From: Adhaeribacter_A terreus
Lineage (GTDB): Bacteria > Bacteroidota > Bacteroidia > Cytophagales > Hymenobacteraceae
DNA: 64,000 bases
Assembly: GCF_042657365.1 (NCBI RefSeq)
Contig: NZ_JBHSKT010000001.1
Span: 248,001 to 312,000, forward strand
Reading direction: 5' to 3'
This document shows, one piece after another, positions 36,729 through 44,346 of this stretch (its first letter is position 1; every line of letters starts with the position of its first letter). The translations under genes and the position numbers were made by a program. A model generated the notes under the pieces. The model ran no database searches. It worked only from the letters and a program-made list of their open reading frames with translations, and was not told where the DNA came from.

Positions 36729-37162
36729 TTAGCAGCCATAAAACTAAGTCATCGTGCGTCTCAAGAAAAATAGCCGACCAATAAACTTTAGAAATGTAAA
36801 GCAATATCTTTCATTCGGAGTAGTATTGCTTTGTCTTTATCCCTTTATTAAAGAATGTGATAGGCGTAAGGCAATTAAGAACGACGATAAAGAATATATG
36901 AAGGCAGTAGTTAATGAAAAGTCTTATCTACCTAACAATCCAGTTTCAGCTAAGTTTTATTATCAATACCAGTTTAAGGTAAATGATAACGTTTACAATG
37001 GAACAACGATGGATTCGAAGTATCATCCTGGAGACTCTATAGAAATTGAATACGTGAAAAACGACCCAGACAAGAATTGTCCAAAAGGTTATTATAAATA
37101 AGAAAAATTTCGGCTGCTAACCACACCTATAAGGCAGCTACGCCCCCTTATAGCCCAGTACG
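36729..37162 (+). mobile_element. Candidate solitary integron gene cassette
   Basis: The segment begins TTAGCA after a G (GTTAGCA at 36728-36734), carries one ORF starting 25 bp in, and ends in an attC-like site at 37115-37168. The R'' box TGCTAAC (37115-37121) is the exact reverse complement of the GTTAGCA boundary 387 bp away, as expected if the 5' end of the cassette was joined to this R'' in the circular form; the match extends to 10 bp (GTTAGCAGCC / GGCTGCTAAC). The 3' core site is GTTAGGC, fitting GTTRRRY. The cassette is much richer in AT than the flanks. No integrase gene in the window. Confidence 0.6.
36754..37101 (+). CDS. Small membrane-anchored protein of unknown function (cassette gene)
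   Basis: 115 residues from a GTG start; no ATG fits before the membrane segment. A basic N-terminus (RLKKNSRPINFRNVKQ) precedes one membrane helix (YLSFGVVLLCLYPFI, about 19-33). The outer part has a beta-rich segment (FYYQYQFKVNDNVYNGTTM) and ends with GDSIEIEYVKNDPDKNCP, a pattern seen in DUF3592-like and other small cassette proteins; no family firmly recognised. Base composition is AT-rich (about 27% GC over 36781-36840), unlike neighbouring genes. It starts 25 bp after the cassette boundary and stops 13 bp before the attC-like R'' box, with no promoter evident, as in typical cassette genes. Confidence 0.75.
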   Translation: MRLKKNSRPINFRNVKQYLSFGVVLLCLYPFIKECDRRKAIKNDDKEYMKAVVNEKSYLPNNPVSAKFYYQYQFKVNDNVYNGTTMDSKYHPGDSIEIEYVKNDPDKNCPKGYYK

Positions 37163-37168
37163 TTAGGC
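37115..37168 (+). other. attC-like recombination site
   Basis: Order: R'' TGCTAAC (37115-37121), 5-nt spacer, L'' CTATAAGG (37127-37134), 11-nt variable loop, L' CCTTATAG (37146-37153, perfect complement of L''), 8-nt spacer, R' GTTAGGC (37162-37168). The 54-bp length is near the lower end of known attC sites, and R'' begins with T where the consensus has a purine. Confidence 0.6.
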
Positions 37169-37186
37169 CTTATTTTAATTCAAGAA

Positions 37187-37230
37187 AAGTAAAAAACCCT
37201 TCCGCTTTGCAGCAGAAGGGTTTTTTACTT
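37187..37230. terminator. Bidirectional terminator of the rimP-nusA-infB operon
   Basis: A perfect 16-bp inverted repeat (AAGTAAAAAACCCTTC / GAAGGGTTTTTTACTT, 12-nt loop) with T-runs on both strands. A forward repeat copy (37232-37260) sits between it and the infB stop. Confidence 0.9.
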
Positions 37231-37258
37231 TAAAACGCTACCGTTTTTCGGTTAGAAA

Positions 37259-40200
37259 CTACAGCGTACGTTTTACTTCTTTCTCTGTGTATGCTTCAAT
37301 AATGTCGCCAACCACCAGGTCGTCGAATTTCTTGATGCTGATACCGCATTCGAAACCGGTACGAACTTCCGCTACATCGTCTTTGAAACGTTTCAGCGCC
37401 TGGATATCGCCGGAATGAACCACGATACCATCGCGAACAACTCTGATCTTGGAGTTTCTGGTAATGGTACCATCGGTAACCATACAGCCCGCAATAGTGC
37501 CCACTTTCGTGATCTTAAATACTTCACGTACTTCCACGTTGGCCACAATTACTTCCTGAACGGTTGGGGCTAACATACCTTCCATCGCGTCTTTCAGTTC
37601 GTTGATGGCGTTGTAGATGATCGAGTACAGACGGATATCGATCTGTTCCTGCTCTGCCAGTTTACGCGCATTCAGTGAAGGACGAACCTGGAAACCAATA
37701 ATGATCGCATCGGAAGCCGAAGCCAGCAATACGTCTGATTCTGAGATCTGACCTACGCCTTTGTTCAGAATATTTACCTGTACTTCCGGCGTAGAAAGTT
37801 TCAGCAATGAATCGGAGAGGGCTTCTACCGAACCATCCACGTCACCTTTCACGATCACATTCAGTTCCTTGAACGAACCGATAGCCAAACGACGACCGAT
37901 CTCATCCAGAGTAATGTGTTTCTTGGTACGCATGCTCTGCTCGCGTTGTAACTGCGTGCGGTTGCTTGCCAGTTCGCGGGCTTCGCGTTCCGTTTCCATT
38001 ACCTGCAACTTGTCGCCAGCCTGTGGAGCGCCATCCAGACCTAACACCTGAACCGGAGTAGACGGAATAGCTGCTTTCATTTTCTTACCACGGTGGTCGG
38101 TCATGGCTTTTACACGGCCATAATGCGAACCAGCTAATACGATATCGCCAACCTTTAAGGTACCCGTTTGAACCAGTACGGTAGTTACGTAACCACGGCC
38201 TTTATCCAGGGAAGCTTCGATAACGGTACCTACTGCGTTTCTGTTCGGGTTCGCTTTCAGTTCCAGAATTTCAGCTTCAAGCAATACCTTCTCTAACAGA
38301 TCCGGAATACCCTGGCCAGATTTGGCCGAAATTTCCTGGCATTGGTATTTACCACCCCACTCTTCCACTAAAACGTTCATGGCGGCAAGCTGCTCACGAA
38401 TTCTGTCCGGGTTGGCGGCTGGTTTATCTATTTTGTTAATTGCAATTACAATTGGCGAACCGGCGGCCTGTGCGTGATTTAATGCTTCTTTTGTCTGAGG
38501 CATTACATCATCGTCGGCGGCTACTACAATAATAACTACGTCGGTTACTTTCGCACCACGGGCACGCATCGCGGTAAACGCTTCGTGACCTGGAGTATCC
38601 AGGAAGGTGATCCGTTTGCCGGTTTCTGTCATTACGTCGTATGCACCAATGTGCTGCGTAATACCACCTGCTTCGCCGGAGGCTACGCGGGAATTACGGA
38701 TGTAGTCGAGCAAGGAAGTTTTACCGTGGTCAACGTGACCCATGATCGTAACGATCGGGGCACGGTCTACCAGATCCGCTTCATCGTCTTCTTCTATAAT
38801 GCTTTCTTCTTCTTCTGCAGAAAGGAATTCTACATCGTAGCCAAACTCATCGGTAATAATGGTAATAGCTTCAGCATCGAGGCGTTGGTTAATGGAAACG
38901 AACATGCCCAAGCCTAGGCAAACCTTAATTACTTCGTTCACGCTCACGTTCATTAAAGAAGCTAAGTCGTTGGCCGAAATAAATTCAGTCAGTTTCAGGG
39001 TTTTAGATTCTGATTGCTCCTGCATTCTTTGTGCTTCGGTAGCATCGGCAATGGCAGAGCGTTTTTCTCTACGATATTTGGAACGGCTACCCTGGCTACC
39101 ACCTTTACCACCACTTAAGCGGGCAAGCGTCGCCTTGATCTGTTCCTGAATTTGCTTGTCGGTAACTTCCGGTTTCGGATTAGCAGCCTGAATAGGACGT
39201 TGATTGCCTTGTCCCGGACGGTTACGATCGCCTGGACGGCCACCTCCGCCACCCGGACGCTGTCCACCCTGACCCTGGCCGCCTCCGCCTTGCGGACGAT
39301 CGCCTGGTACATTGGTAGTTGGCGCCTGCGTAATGATGCGCTTGCGTTTTTTCTTATCGCCACCCTGGCCTGGCTGACCCGGACGGTTTTTATTGTCGGA
39401 AGAAGCTACCGGTTTGCCGCCTTTTTTGCGGAAAGAATCTTTTGGAAGCTCAATTTTACCTAATACCGTTAAACCTTTCAGCTGATCGCCTTTGGCAGCA
39501 ATGGTTTCTATTGCATCGCTTGCCGGAGTAGCAGGTGGCGTTGGCGTGGCCGGAGTAGCAGGAGCAGCAGGTTGTGCTTTTGGTGCTTCCGTTTTAGGAG
39601 CCTCCGGTTTCGGAGTTTCAGCCTTCGGCGTTTCTGCTTTTGGTGCTTCTGTTTTAGGAGCTTCCGGTTTCGGAGCTGCGGCTACTGGCTGAACAGGTTC
39701 AGCTTTCGGGGCATCCGGTTTCGGAGTTTCTGCTTTTGGTACTTCTACCTTCGGAGCTTCCGGTTTTGGAGTTTCTACTGGTTTTTCAGCGGCCGGTGCC
39801 GGAGTTTCTGCTTTTGGAGCCGGAGCTGGTTCCGCAGCTTTTGTTTCTGCCGGTGTCGGTGCTTCGGTTACTTTTGGCGTTTCAGGTGCTTTTGGTGCAG
39901 CTGGTTTGCCTTTGGCATCGAGGTCTATTTTACCTAATACTTTAATACCTGGCAGTTTTACGCCGGTAGCCGGAGCTTCTTCCTCGGTTTTAGCCGGGGC
40001 AGCTGGTTTGGCCTCCGCAACAGGAGCGGGAGTTGGCTGAGGAGCTGGAGCAGGTGTTGCCACAACTGGTTTAGCCGGAGCAGCAGGCTTGGCCGGAATT
40101 TCCGGTTCTGCTTCCTTGGCTTTTTTAACTTCCAGTTCCGGAGCTTTTTTAACTTTTTCCAGGGCTTCCAGTTTGTCGGCTACAGAAGATTCAAACGCTT

Positions 40201-40354
40201 TGAGCAATAACTTGAACTGTTCCTGGGTAATTTTTGCGGTAGGTTTATTCTCGATCTCAAAACCTTTGAGGGTCAGGAATTCTACCACAGAAGAAATACC
40301 TATGTTCAAAGTTTTTGCAGCCTGATTTAGCCTCATTGTTTTTTCTTCTGTCAT
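37259..40354 (-). CDS. infB: Translation initiation factor IF-2
   Basis: 1031 residues from the ATG at 40354 (a TTG at 40360 is also open). An IF2 N-terminal module (MRLNQAAKTLNIGISSVVEFL) is followed by a long low-complexity stretch (about 75-400) of Ala/Pro/Lys/Glu repeats such as PKTEAPKAETPK, then a Gly-rich segment. The G domain is intact: GHVDHGKT at 539-546, DTPGHEAFTAMRARG and NKID. Domains II-IV follow, to the C-terminal KEVKRTL. It brings fMet-tRNA to the 30S subunit and promotes subunit joining. Third gene of rimP-nusA-infB. A reverse repeat copy (40448-40477) lies in the 150-bp gap before it, which is unusual inside this operon. Confidence 0.97.
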   Translation of the reverse strand: MTEEKTMRLNQAAKTLNIGISSVVEFLTLKGFEIENKPTAKITQEQFKLLLKAFESSVADKLEALEKVKKAPELEVKKAKEAEPEIPAKPAAPAKPVVATPAPAPQPTPAPVAEAKPAAPAKTEEEAPATGVKLPGIKVLGKIDLDAKGKPAAPKAPETPKVTEAPTPAETKAAEPAPAPKAETPAPAAEKPVETPKPEAPKVEVPKAETPKPDAPKAEPVQPVAAAPKPEAPKTEAPKAETPKAETPKPEAPKTEAPKAQPAAPATPATPTPPATPASDAIETIAAKGDQLKGLTVLGKIELPKDSFRKKGGKPVASSDNKNRPGQPGQGGDKKKRKRIITQAPTTNVPGDRPQGGGGQGQGGQRPGGGGGRPGDRNRPGQGNQRPIQAANPKPEVTDKQIQEQIKATLARLSGGKGGSQGSRSKYRREKRSAIADATEAQRMQEQSESKTLKLTEFISANDLASLMNVSVNEVIKVCLGLGMFVSINQRLDAEAITIITDEFGYDVEFLSAEEEESIIEEDDEADLVDRAPIVTIMGHVDHGKTSLLDYIRNSRVASGEAGGITQHIGAYDVMTETGKRITFLDTPGHEAFTAMRARGAKVTDVVIIVVAADDDVMPQTKEALNHAQAAGSPIVIAINKIDKPAANPDRIREQLAAMNVLVEEWGGKYQCQEISAKSGQGIPDLLEKVLLEAEILELKANPNRNAVGTVIEASLDKGRGYVTTVLVQTGTLKVGDIVLAGSHYGRVKAMTDHRGKKMKAAIPSTPVQVLGLDGAPQAGDKLQVMETEREARELASNRTQLQREQSMRTKKHITLDEIGRRLAIGSFKELNVIVKGDVDGSVEALSDSLLKLSTPEVQVNILNKGVGQISESDVLLASASDAIIIGFQVRPSLNARKLAEQEQIDIRLYSIIYNAINELKDAMEGMLAPTVQEVIVANVEVREVFKITKVGTIAGCMVTDGTITRNSKIRVVRDGIVVHSGDIQALKRFKDDVAEVRTGFECGISIKKFDDLVVGDIIEAYTEKEVKRTL

Positions 40355-40504
40355 GCTCAACTGTTCGGTATTATATATTTTAATGGTTAACAGGTAATTC
40401 GTTGTAAGATAGCAATCGCAAATTTCGGTAATTTTCCCGAAATAAGCACTTTTTAACGCCCAAAGGCTAGCGTTTTTCTGCCAGCCCCGGGAGTTAATAA
40501 AAAA

Positions 40505-41770
40505 TTAAGCTTCGGTTTCAGTTTCCGTTTCCGAATCGAATTCCTGACGGATAATATTCAGGACATCTTCTACGGTTTCTTCTTCCAGTTCGGTTCTGCG
40601 TACCAGGTCTTCTTTGCTTACCGCCAGAACTGATTTTGCCGTGTCAAGACCGATCTTTTTCAGTTCGTCCAGCACCCACGCTTCAATTTCGTCGGAGAAT
40701 TCGTCGAGGGCAATGTCTTCGTCGTACTCTTCCTGCTCGCGGAACACGTCTATTTCCAGGCCAACCAAACGGCTTGCCAGTTTAATGTTCTGTCCACCTT
40801 TACCAATGGCTAAAGATACCTGATCCGGTTTCAGGAATACGGCTACGCGGCCTTCTTCCTGGTTTATCTTCATGCTGGTAATTTTAGCCGGGCTCAGCGC
40901 ACGCTGAATGTAAAGCTCCAGGTTATCAGTATAATTAATTACGTCGATGTTTTCGTTCTCGAGTTCACGCACAATGGTGTGAATACGGGAACCTTTCATA
41001 CCCACGCAGGCACCTACCGGATCGATACGGTCGTCGTAAGATTCTACGGCAACTTTCGCTCTTTCGCCCGGTTCGCGCACAATATTTTTGATCACGATCA
41101 GGCCGTCATAAATTTCCGGAACTTCGTTCTCGAACAAACGCTCTAAAAACACCGGAGATGTACGGGAAAGAATGATCTTCGGGTTGCCGTTAATTACTTC
41201 TACTCTCGAAACTACGGCCCGAACGTTGTCGCCTTTACGGAAACGGTCTTTCGGAATCTGCTCGCCTTTCGGGATGATCAGTTCGTTTTCTTCAGCGTCT
41301 AAAAGCATTACCTCGCGGTTCCAAACCTGGTAAACTTCGCCGGAAATGATCTCGCCCACCAGGTCTTTATATTTCTGGTAAACGATCTCTTTTTCCATAT
41401 CCTTAATGCGCTGGATCAGGGTCTGGCGGGCAGTTAAAACCGCACGACGACCGAAATCTTCCAGCTTTACTTCTTCGGCCAGTTCTTCGCCAATTTCGAA
41501 ATCGGGCTCAATTTTCTGGGCTTCAGAAAGCGGAATTTTATCGTGATCCCAGATATCTTCAGAGTTATCATCCACGATCTCGCGGTTGCGCCAGATCTCT
41601 AAATCGCCTTTCTCTACGTTCAGAATAATATCGAAATTATCGTCGGTGCCCCATTTTTTACGGATCATGGTACGGAATACGTCTTCCAGGATCCGCATCA
41701 TGGTTGGGCGGTCTATATTCTTAAATTTCGCAAACTCGGCGAAAGAATCGATCAAAACTGAACTGTTCAT
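40505..41770 (-). CDS. nusA: Transcription termination/antitermination factor NusA
   Basis: 421 residues. NusA N-terminal domain (1-125), S1 domain (about 135-200; GEIISGEVYQVWNREVMLLD), then two KH domains (VAVESYDDRIDPVGACVGMKGSRI and AVFLKPDQVSLAIGKGGQNIKLA), and an acidic C-terminal tail with a helix-hairpin-like segment. It binds RNA polymerase and nascent RNA to modulate pausing and termination. It starts 6 bp after the rimP stop. Confidence 0.97.
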   Translation of the reverse strand: MNSSVLIDSFAEFAKFKNIDRPTMMRILEDVFRTMIRKKWGTDDNFDIILNVEKGDLEIWRNREIVDDNSEDIWDHDKIPLSEAQKIEPDFEIGEELAEEVKLEDFGRRAVLTARQTLIQRIKDMEKEIVYQKYKDLVGEIISGEVYQVWNREVMLLDAEENELIIPKGEQIPKDRFRKGDNVRAVVSRVEVINGNPKIILSRTSPVFLERLFENEVPEIYDGLIVIKNIVREPGERAKVAVESYDDRIDPVGACVGMKGSRIHTIVRELENENIDVINYTDNLELYIQRALSPAKITSMKINQEEGRVAVFLKPDQVSLAIGKGGQNIKLASRLVGLEIDVFREQEEYDEDIALDEFSDEIEAWVLDELKKIGLDTAKSVLAVSKEDLVRRTELEEETVEDVLNIIRQEFDSETETETEA

Positions 41771-41776
41771 GCTGTT

Positions 41777-42250
41777 CTATTTAAAAGATATTACAATATT
41801 GGCTTTCACAATATCGGCGAACGGAATGCTTGTAGCTTCTGCTGCCATTTTTTTGTTCTTGCCTTTACTTTCTTCGGTTAAAAGGATACCGTTTTCCGTT
41901 ACTTCGTTCAGAACGCCAACTTTTTCTGCTCCATCGGCCATTTTAAGTTTCAGTTTGCGACCCACGTTGCGCTGGTACTGGCGCGGCGTAGTAAGCGGGT
42001 AGTCGATGCCCGGCGAAGTTACTTCCAGCACGTAGCTAAACTCTTCGCCCTGCTGTTCTTCGATACGCTTAGCCAACCGGCGGCTGATGCTGGCGCACTG
42101 GTCGATGCTGATGCCCTGGTCGCCGTCGGCCATTACAGTTACTTTGGGTTTTATCGGCGAATCGGATACGGTTACGCCAACCAAAAACAGGTCGCTTTCG
42201 GGCAATATTCCTTCCAGCATTTTTTCAACGGCTGCGGCAGTCAGGCTCAT
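41777..42250 (-). CDS. rimP: Ribosome maturation factor RimP
   Basis: 157 residues. N-terminal domain with DLFLVGVTVSDSPIKPKVTVMADGDQGISIDQCASISRRL and the conserved EVTSPGIDYPLTTPRQYQRNVGRKL; a C-terminal SH3-like domain ends IPFADIVKANIVI. It helps mature the 30S subunit. First gene of the rimP-nusA-infB operon, with a well-formed promoter at 42327-42358 and a leader hairpin at 42287-42306. Confidence 0.95.
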   Translation of the reverse strand: MSLTAAAVEKMLEGILPESDLFLVGVTVSDSPIKPKVTVMADGDQGISIDQCASISRRLAKRIEEQQGEEFSYVLEVTSPGIDYPLTTPRQYQRNVGRKLKLKMADGAEKVGVLNEVTENGILLTEESKGKNKKMAAEATSIPFADIVKANIVISFK

Positions 42251-42286
42251 GGTTTAAGTTAAAAACGAAATAATAAGAAACAAAAC

Positions 42287-42306
42287 AGGGGACTTTCGTG
42301 TCCCCT
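42287..42306 (-). other. Hairpin in the rimP operon leader
   Basis: AGGGGAC and GTCCCCT form a perfect 7-bp stem with a 6-nt loop, within the leader between the promoter and the rimP start. It has no T-run, so it is not a simple terminator. Confidence 0.6.
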
Positions 42307-42326
42307 CGCTTCCCCTGATTTTCCGA

Positions 42327-42358
42327 CAAAAGTACGAACAAAACTTGATTTTTGCAAA
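42327..42358 (-). promoter_or_regulatory. Promoter of the rimP-nusA-infB operon
   Basis: On the minus strand TTTG (42358-42355), a 20-bp spacer and TACTTTTG (42334-42327) match TTTG-N20-TANNTTTG exactly. The predicted leader is about 70 nt. Confidence 0.75.
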
Positions 42359-42440
42359 TAGTGGTTTTTTATTCCGTTAAGATACCGTTTTTCTGAGCCA
42401 TTCCTTTTAAGGTTAAGCTGCATATTGCACGCTATTTTGC

Positions 42441-42448
42441 TACTTTTG
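42441..42448 (+). promoter_or_regulatory. -7 box upstream of the endonuclease/exonuclease/phosphatase gene
   Basis: TACTTTTG fits TANNTTTG; the GTG start at 42478 would follow a leader of about 24 nt. No clear -33 box. A reverse repeat copy lies upstream at 42364-42392. Confidence 0.5.
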
Positions 42449-42477
42449 TTTTTCAATTCTGAACACCCTGAAGCTGC

Positions 42478-43569
42478 GTGCGCCGGACTTTCATTTTTAC
42501 ACTTTATTTATTTACGCTGGCCTGGTTGCTGATCGGGGTGGTTTGCATAAATACGCCGCCCGCTACTTTCTGGCCTGCCGGTTTTATTGGCATGACTTTG
42601 CCGGTGCCGCTGCTGCTGAACCTGGGTTTCCTGTTTTACTGGCTCTTCGGAAAATCTGTGCGGGTTTTATTGCCGGTAGCGGTATTGTTTCTGGCCTGGG
42701 GCTTTTACAAACGCGGTTTCGCCATTAATCTTCTATCTGGTAAAGCGGCTGAAAATGATAAAACCCTGACGGTGCTGAGCTATAACGTGCGGATCTTTAA
42801 TTTATATGAACACCTGCGGGTAGATGGGTTTGAGATATCGATAGAAGAAATTAACTGGGTAAAGAAGTTTCCGGCCGATGTGCTTTGCCTGCAGGAATTT
42901 TATAACGAGCCCGGCCATAATATTTACAATTCGGTAGAAAAGATCTGGAAAGGGAATGCTAAATACGCTTTTGTTTCCAAATCGCTGGTAAACCGCGTGG
43001 GCGGACAGTTCGGTATGGCTATTTTTTCGAAATTTCCGATCGTTAATAAAGGCTCTATCAAGTTTGGGAAACTGACGCAGAACCACGGCATGTTTGCTGA
43101 CCTGAAAATGGGGGAAGATACTATTCGCATTTACAATTTTCATTTGCAGAGCATGAGCATTGAAGAGAAGGAAATTGTGGAAAGTTATTCGGGCGAAAGC
43201 CAGGAAAAAATGATGCGGGTGAAGCAGTTGGGCGGCAGGTTAAAGAAAGGTTTCCTGAAACGAAGCGCGCAGGTAGATACGTTGGTGGCGCATTTTCAGG
43301 CTTGCCGGTACCCGGTTATTATTGGCTGCGACCTGAACGATACGCCGTATAGCTATACTTACGATAAATTCGACGGCCTGCTGAATAACGCTTTTACGAA
43401 GGCTGGTAACGGTTTTGGAGCGACGTACAACGGTAAATTGCCTTTCCTGCGGATCGATAATCAGTTTTTTAGCGATGATTTTAGCGTGACGGATTTTAAA
43501 GTGCATAAGGATGTTCCGTATTCGGATCACTTCCCGGTTTCGGCTACTTATGTTTTAAAAGAGAAGTAA
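42478..43569 (+). CDS. Membrane-anchored endonuclease/exonuclease/phosphatase family protein
   Basis: 363 residues from a GTG start; no in-frame ATG lies close. Three hydrophobic segments at about 4-24, 34-60 and 62-78 anchor the protein. The catalytic EEP domain runs from about 98 to the end: LSYNVRIFNLYEH, LCLQEFYNEPG (catalytic Glu), a central FHLQS, IGCDLNDTP (Asp-Asn) and the final YSDHFPVSATYV (Asp-His). Family members hydrolyse phosphodiester bonds in nucleic acids or phospholipids; this membrane-bound Bacteroidota form is uncharacterised. The stop is followed immediately by a reverse repeat copy. Confidence 0.9.
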   Translation: MRRTFIFTLYLFTLAWLLIGVVCINTPPATFWPAGFIGMTLPVPLLLNLGFLFYWLFGKSVRVLLPVAVLFLAWGFYKRGFAINLLSGKAAENDKTLTVLSYNVRIFNLYEHLRVDGFEISIEEINWVKKFPADVLCLQEFYNEPGHNIYNSVEKIWKGNAKYAFVSKSLVNRVGGQFGMAIFSKFPIVNKGSIKFGKLTQNHGMFADLKMGEDTIRIYNFHLQSMSIEEKEIVESYSGESQEKMMRVKQLGGRLKKGFLKRSAQVDTLVAHFQACRYPVIIGCDLNDTPYSYTYDKFDGLLNNAFTKAGNGFGATYNGKLPFLRIDNQFFSDDFSVTDFKVHKDVPYSDHFPVSATYVLKEK

Positions 43570-44346
43570 CGGGTTTTTTGCGTTTAAAAGCATAGCGTTT
43601 TTTGTGTCATCCTGAACGCTAGTGAAGGACCTTGTTAGTGGCATGTAGTTTTTATACTATAAATGATACCGTTTTTTTAGGTCTTCTCGACACTAGGAGA
43701 GATCTCATCAAGTTGGTAGAAGCGTTTGCTATTAAGTTTTTTAGCTAAAAGTGATACCGTTTTTATAGCTAACTTCTTTACTGATTTTCAACTTTTAACT
43801 TTCATAGTTAGCTTTCACCCTCAAGCCGGGCGGGCTTCGTTTCTGCGTTCGCGTCTCACCCTTTCCTAACCGCAGGCGGCTTTTCTGACGAAACCGGAAA
43901 GTGCGGAGGCCGCGCACGCAGAAACTGGTATCAGTTTCCCTTCGTAGCCAGCTTTTTTTTAGTTTAGTTTTCTGGCAAACGTGGTTTTCGAGAAATGCTG
44001 CGCTGGGGATAGCGTGCAACGGGTTTGTGAAAAAAGCTCCCCTCCTTTTCAAGGAGGGGTTGGGGTGGTTTAATCCCTTAATCCTTTAATCTGATGAATC
44101 CCAATTCAGACAATTTAAAAATCCTGACCATCCCAATAATCCTAAAAATCCTGTTCAAAGGCAAATCCTTTCATATCTCAATCCTTAAAATCCTGATTCA
44201 GGCGAATTTATTACGGTTGGCGTTAAGGGAAGGTATGGGAATTTGACGAAACTGTTAAGGCCTTCTGCCATTATTTAATTAAACTCTTAACTTTGTTCTT
44301 TACTTTTCGGGTCCAAAACCCTACCGTTTTAACGAACGAATTGCTT
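43570..44346. repeat. 777-bp gene-free region: copy 1 of a long intergenic repeat plus short repeats
   Basis: Contains reverse copies of the 30-bp repeat at 43572-43603, 43647-43678, 43735-43764 and 44302-44330, a GTCATCCTGA..GAAGGACC element at 43606-43631, and from about 43690 to 44120 a long repeat that recurs, diverged, at about 53768-54182. The long repeat has nested inverted repeats near 43848-43926 and a CCCCTCCTT / AAGGAGGGG hairpin at 44039-44059. An open frame at 43795-44052 lies inside it and looks non-coding. Confidence 0.75.
44288..44295 (+). promoter_or_regulatory. -7 box of the cysS operon
   Basis: TAACTTTG fits TANNTTTG. The TTG codon inside the box opens the same frame as cysS but cannot be its start if the box is a promoter. 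Confidence 0.55.

Noticed and set aside
42259..42456. Minus-strand 65-codon frame upstream of rimP
   Set aside because: It covers the rimP promoter, leader hairpin and a repeat copy, and has no recognisable protein features.
43795..44052. Minus-strand 85-codon frame inside the long repeat
   Set aside because: It lies across the nested inverted repeats of copy 1; its composition follows the repeat structure and it looks non-coding.
44293..44346. TTG start extending cysS by 18 residues
   Set aside because: The TTG is part of the -7 box TAACTTTG and the extension reads through a repeat; the ATG at 44347 fits the family start.
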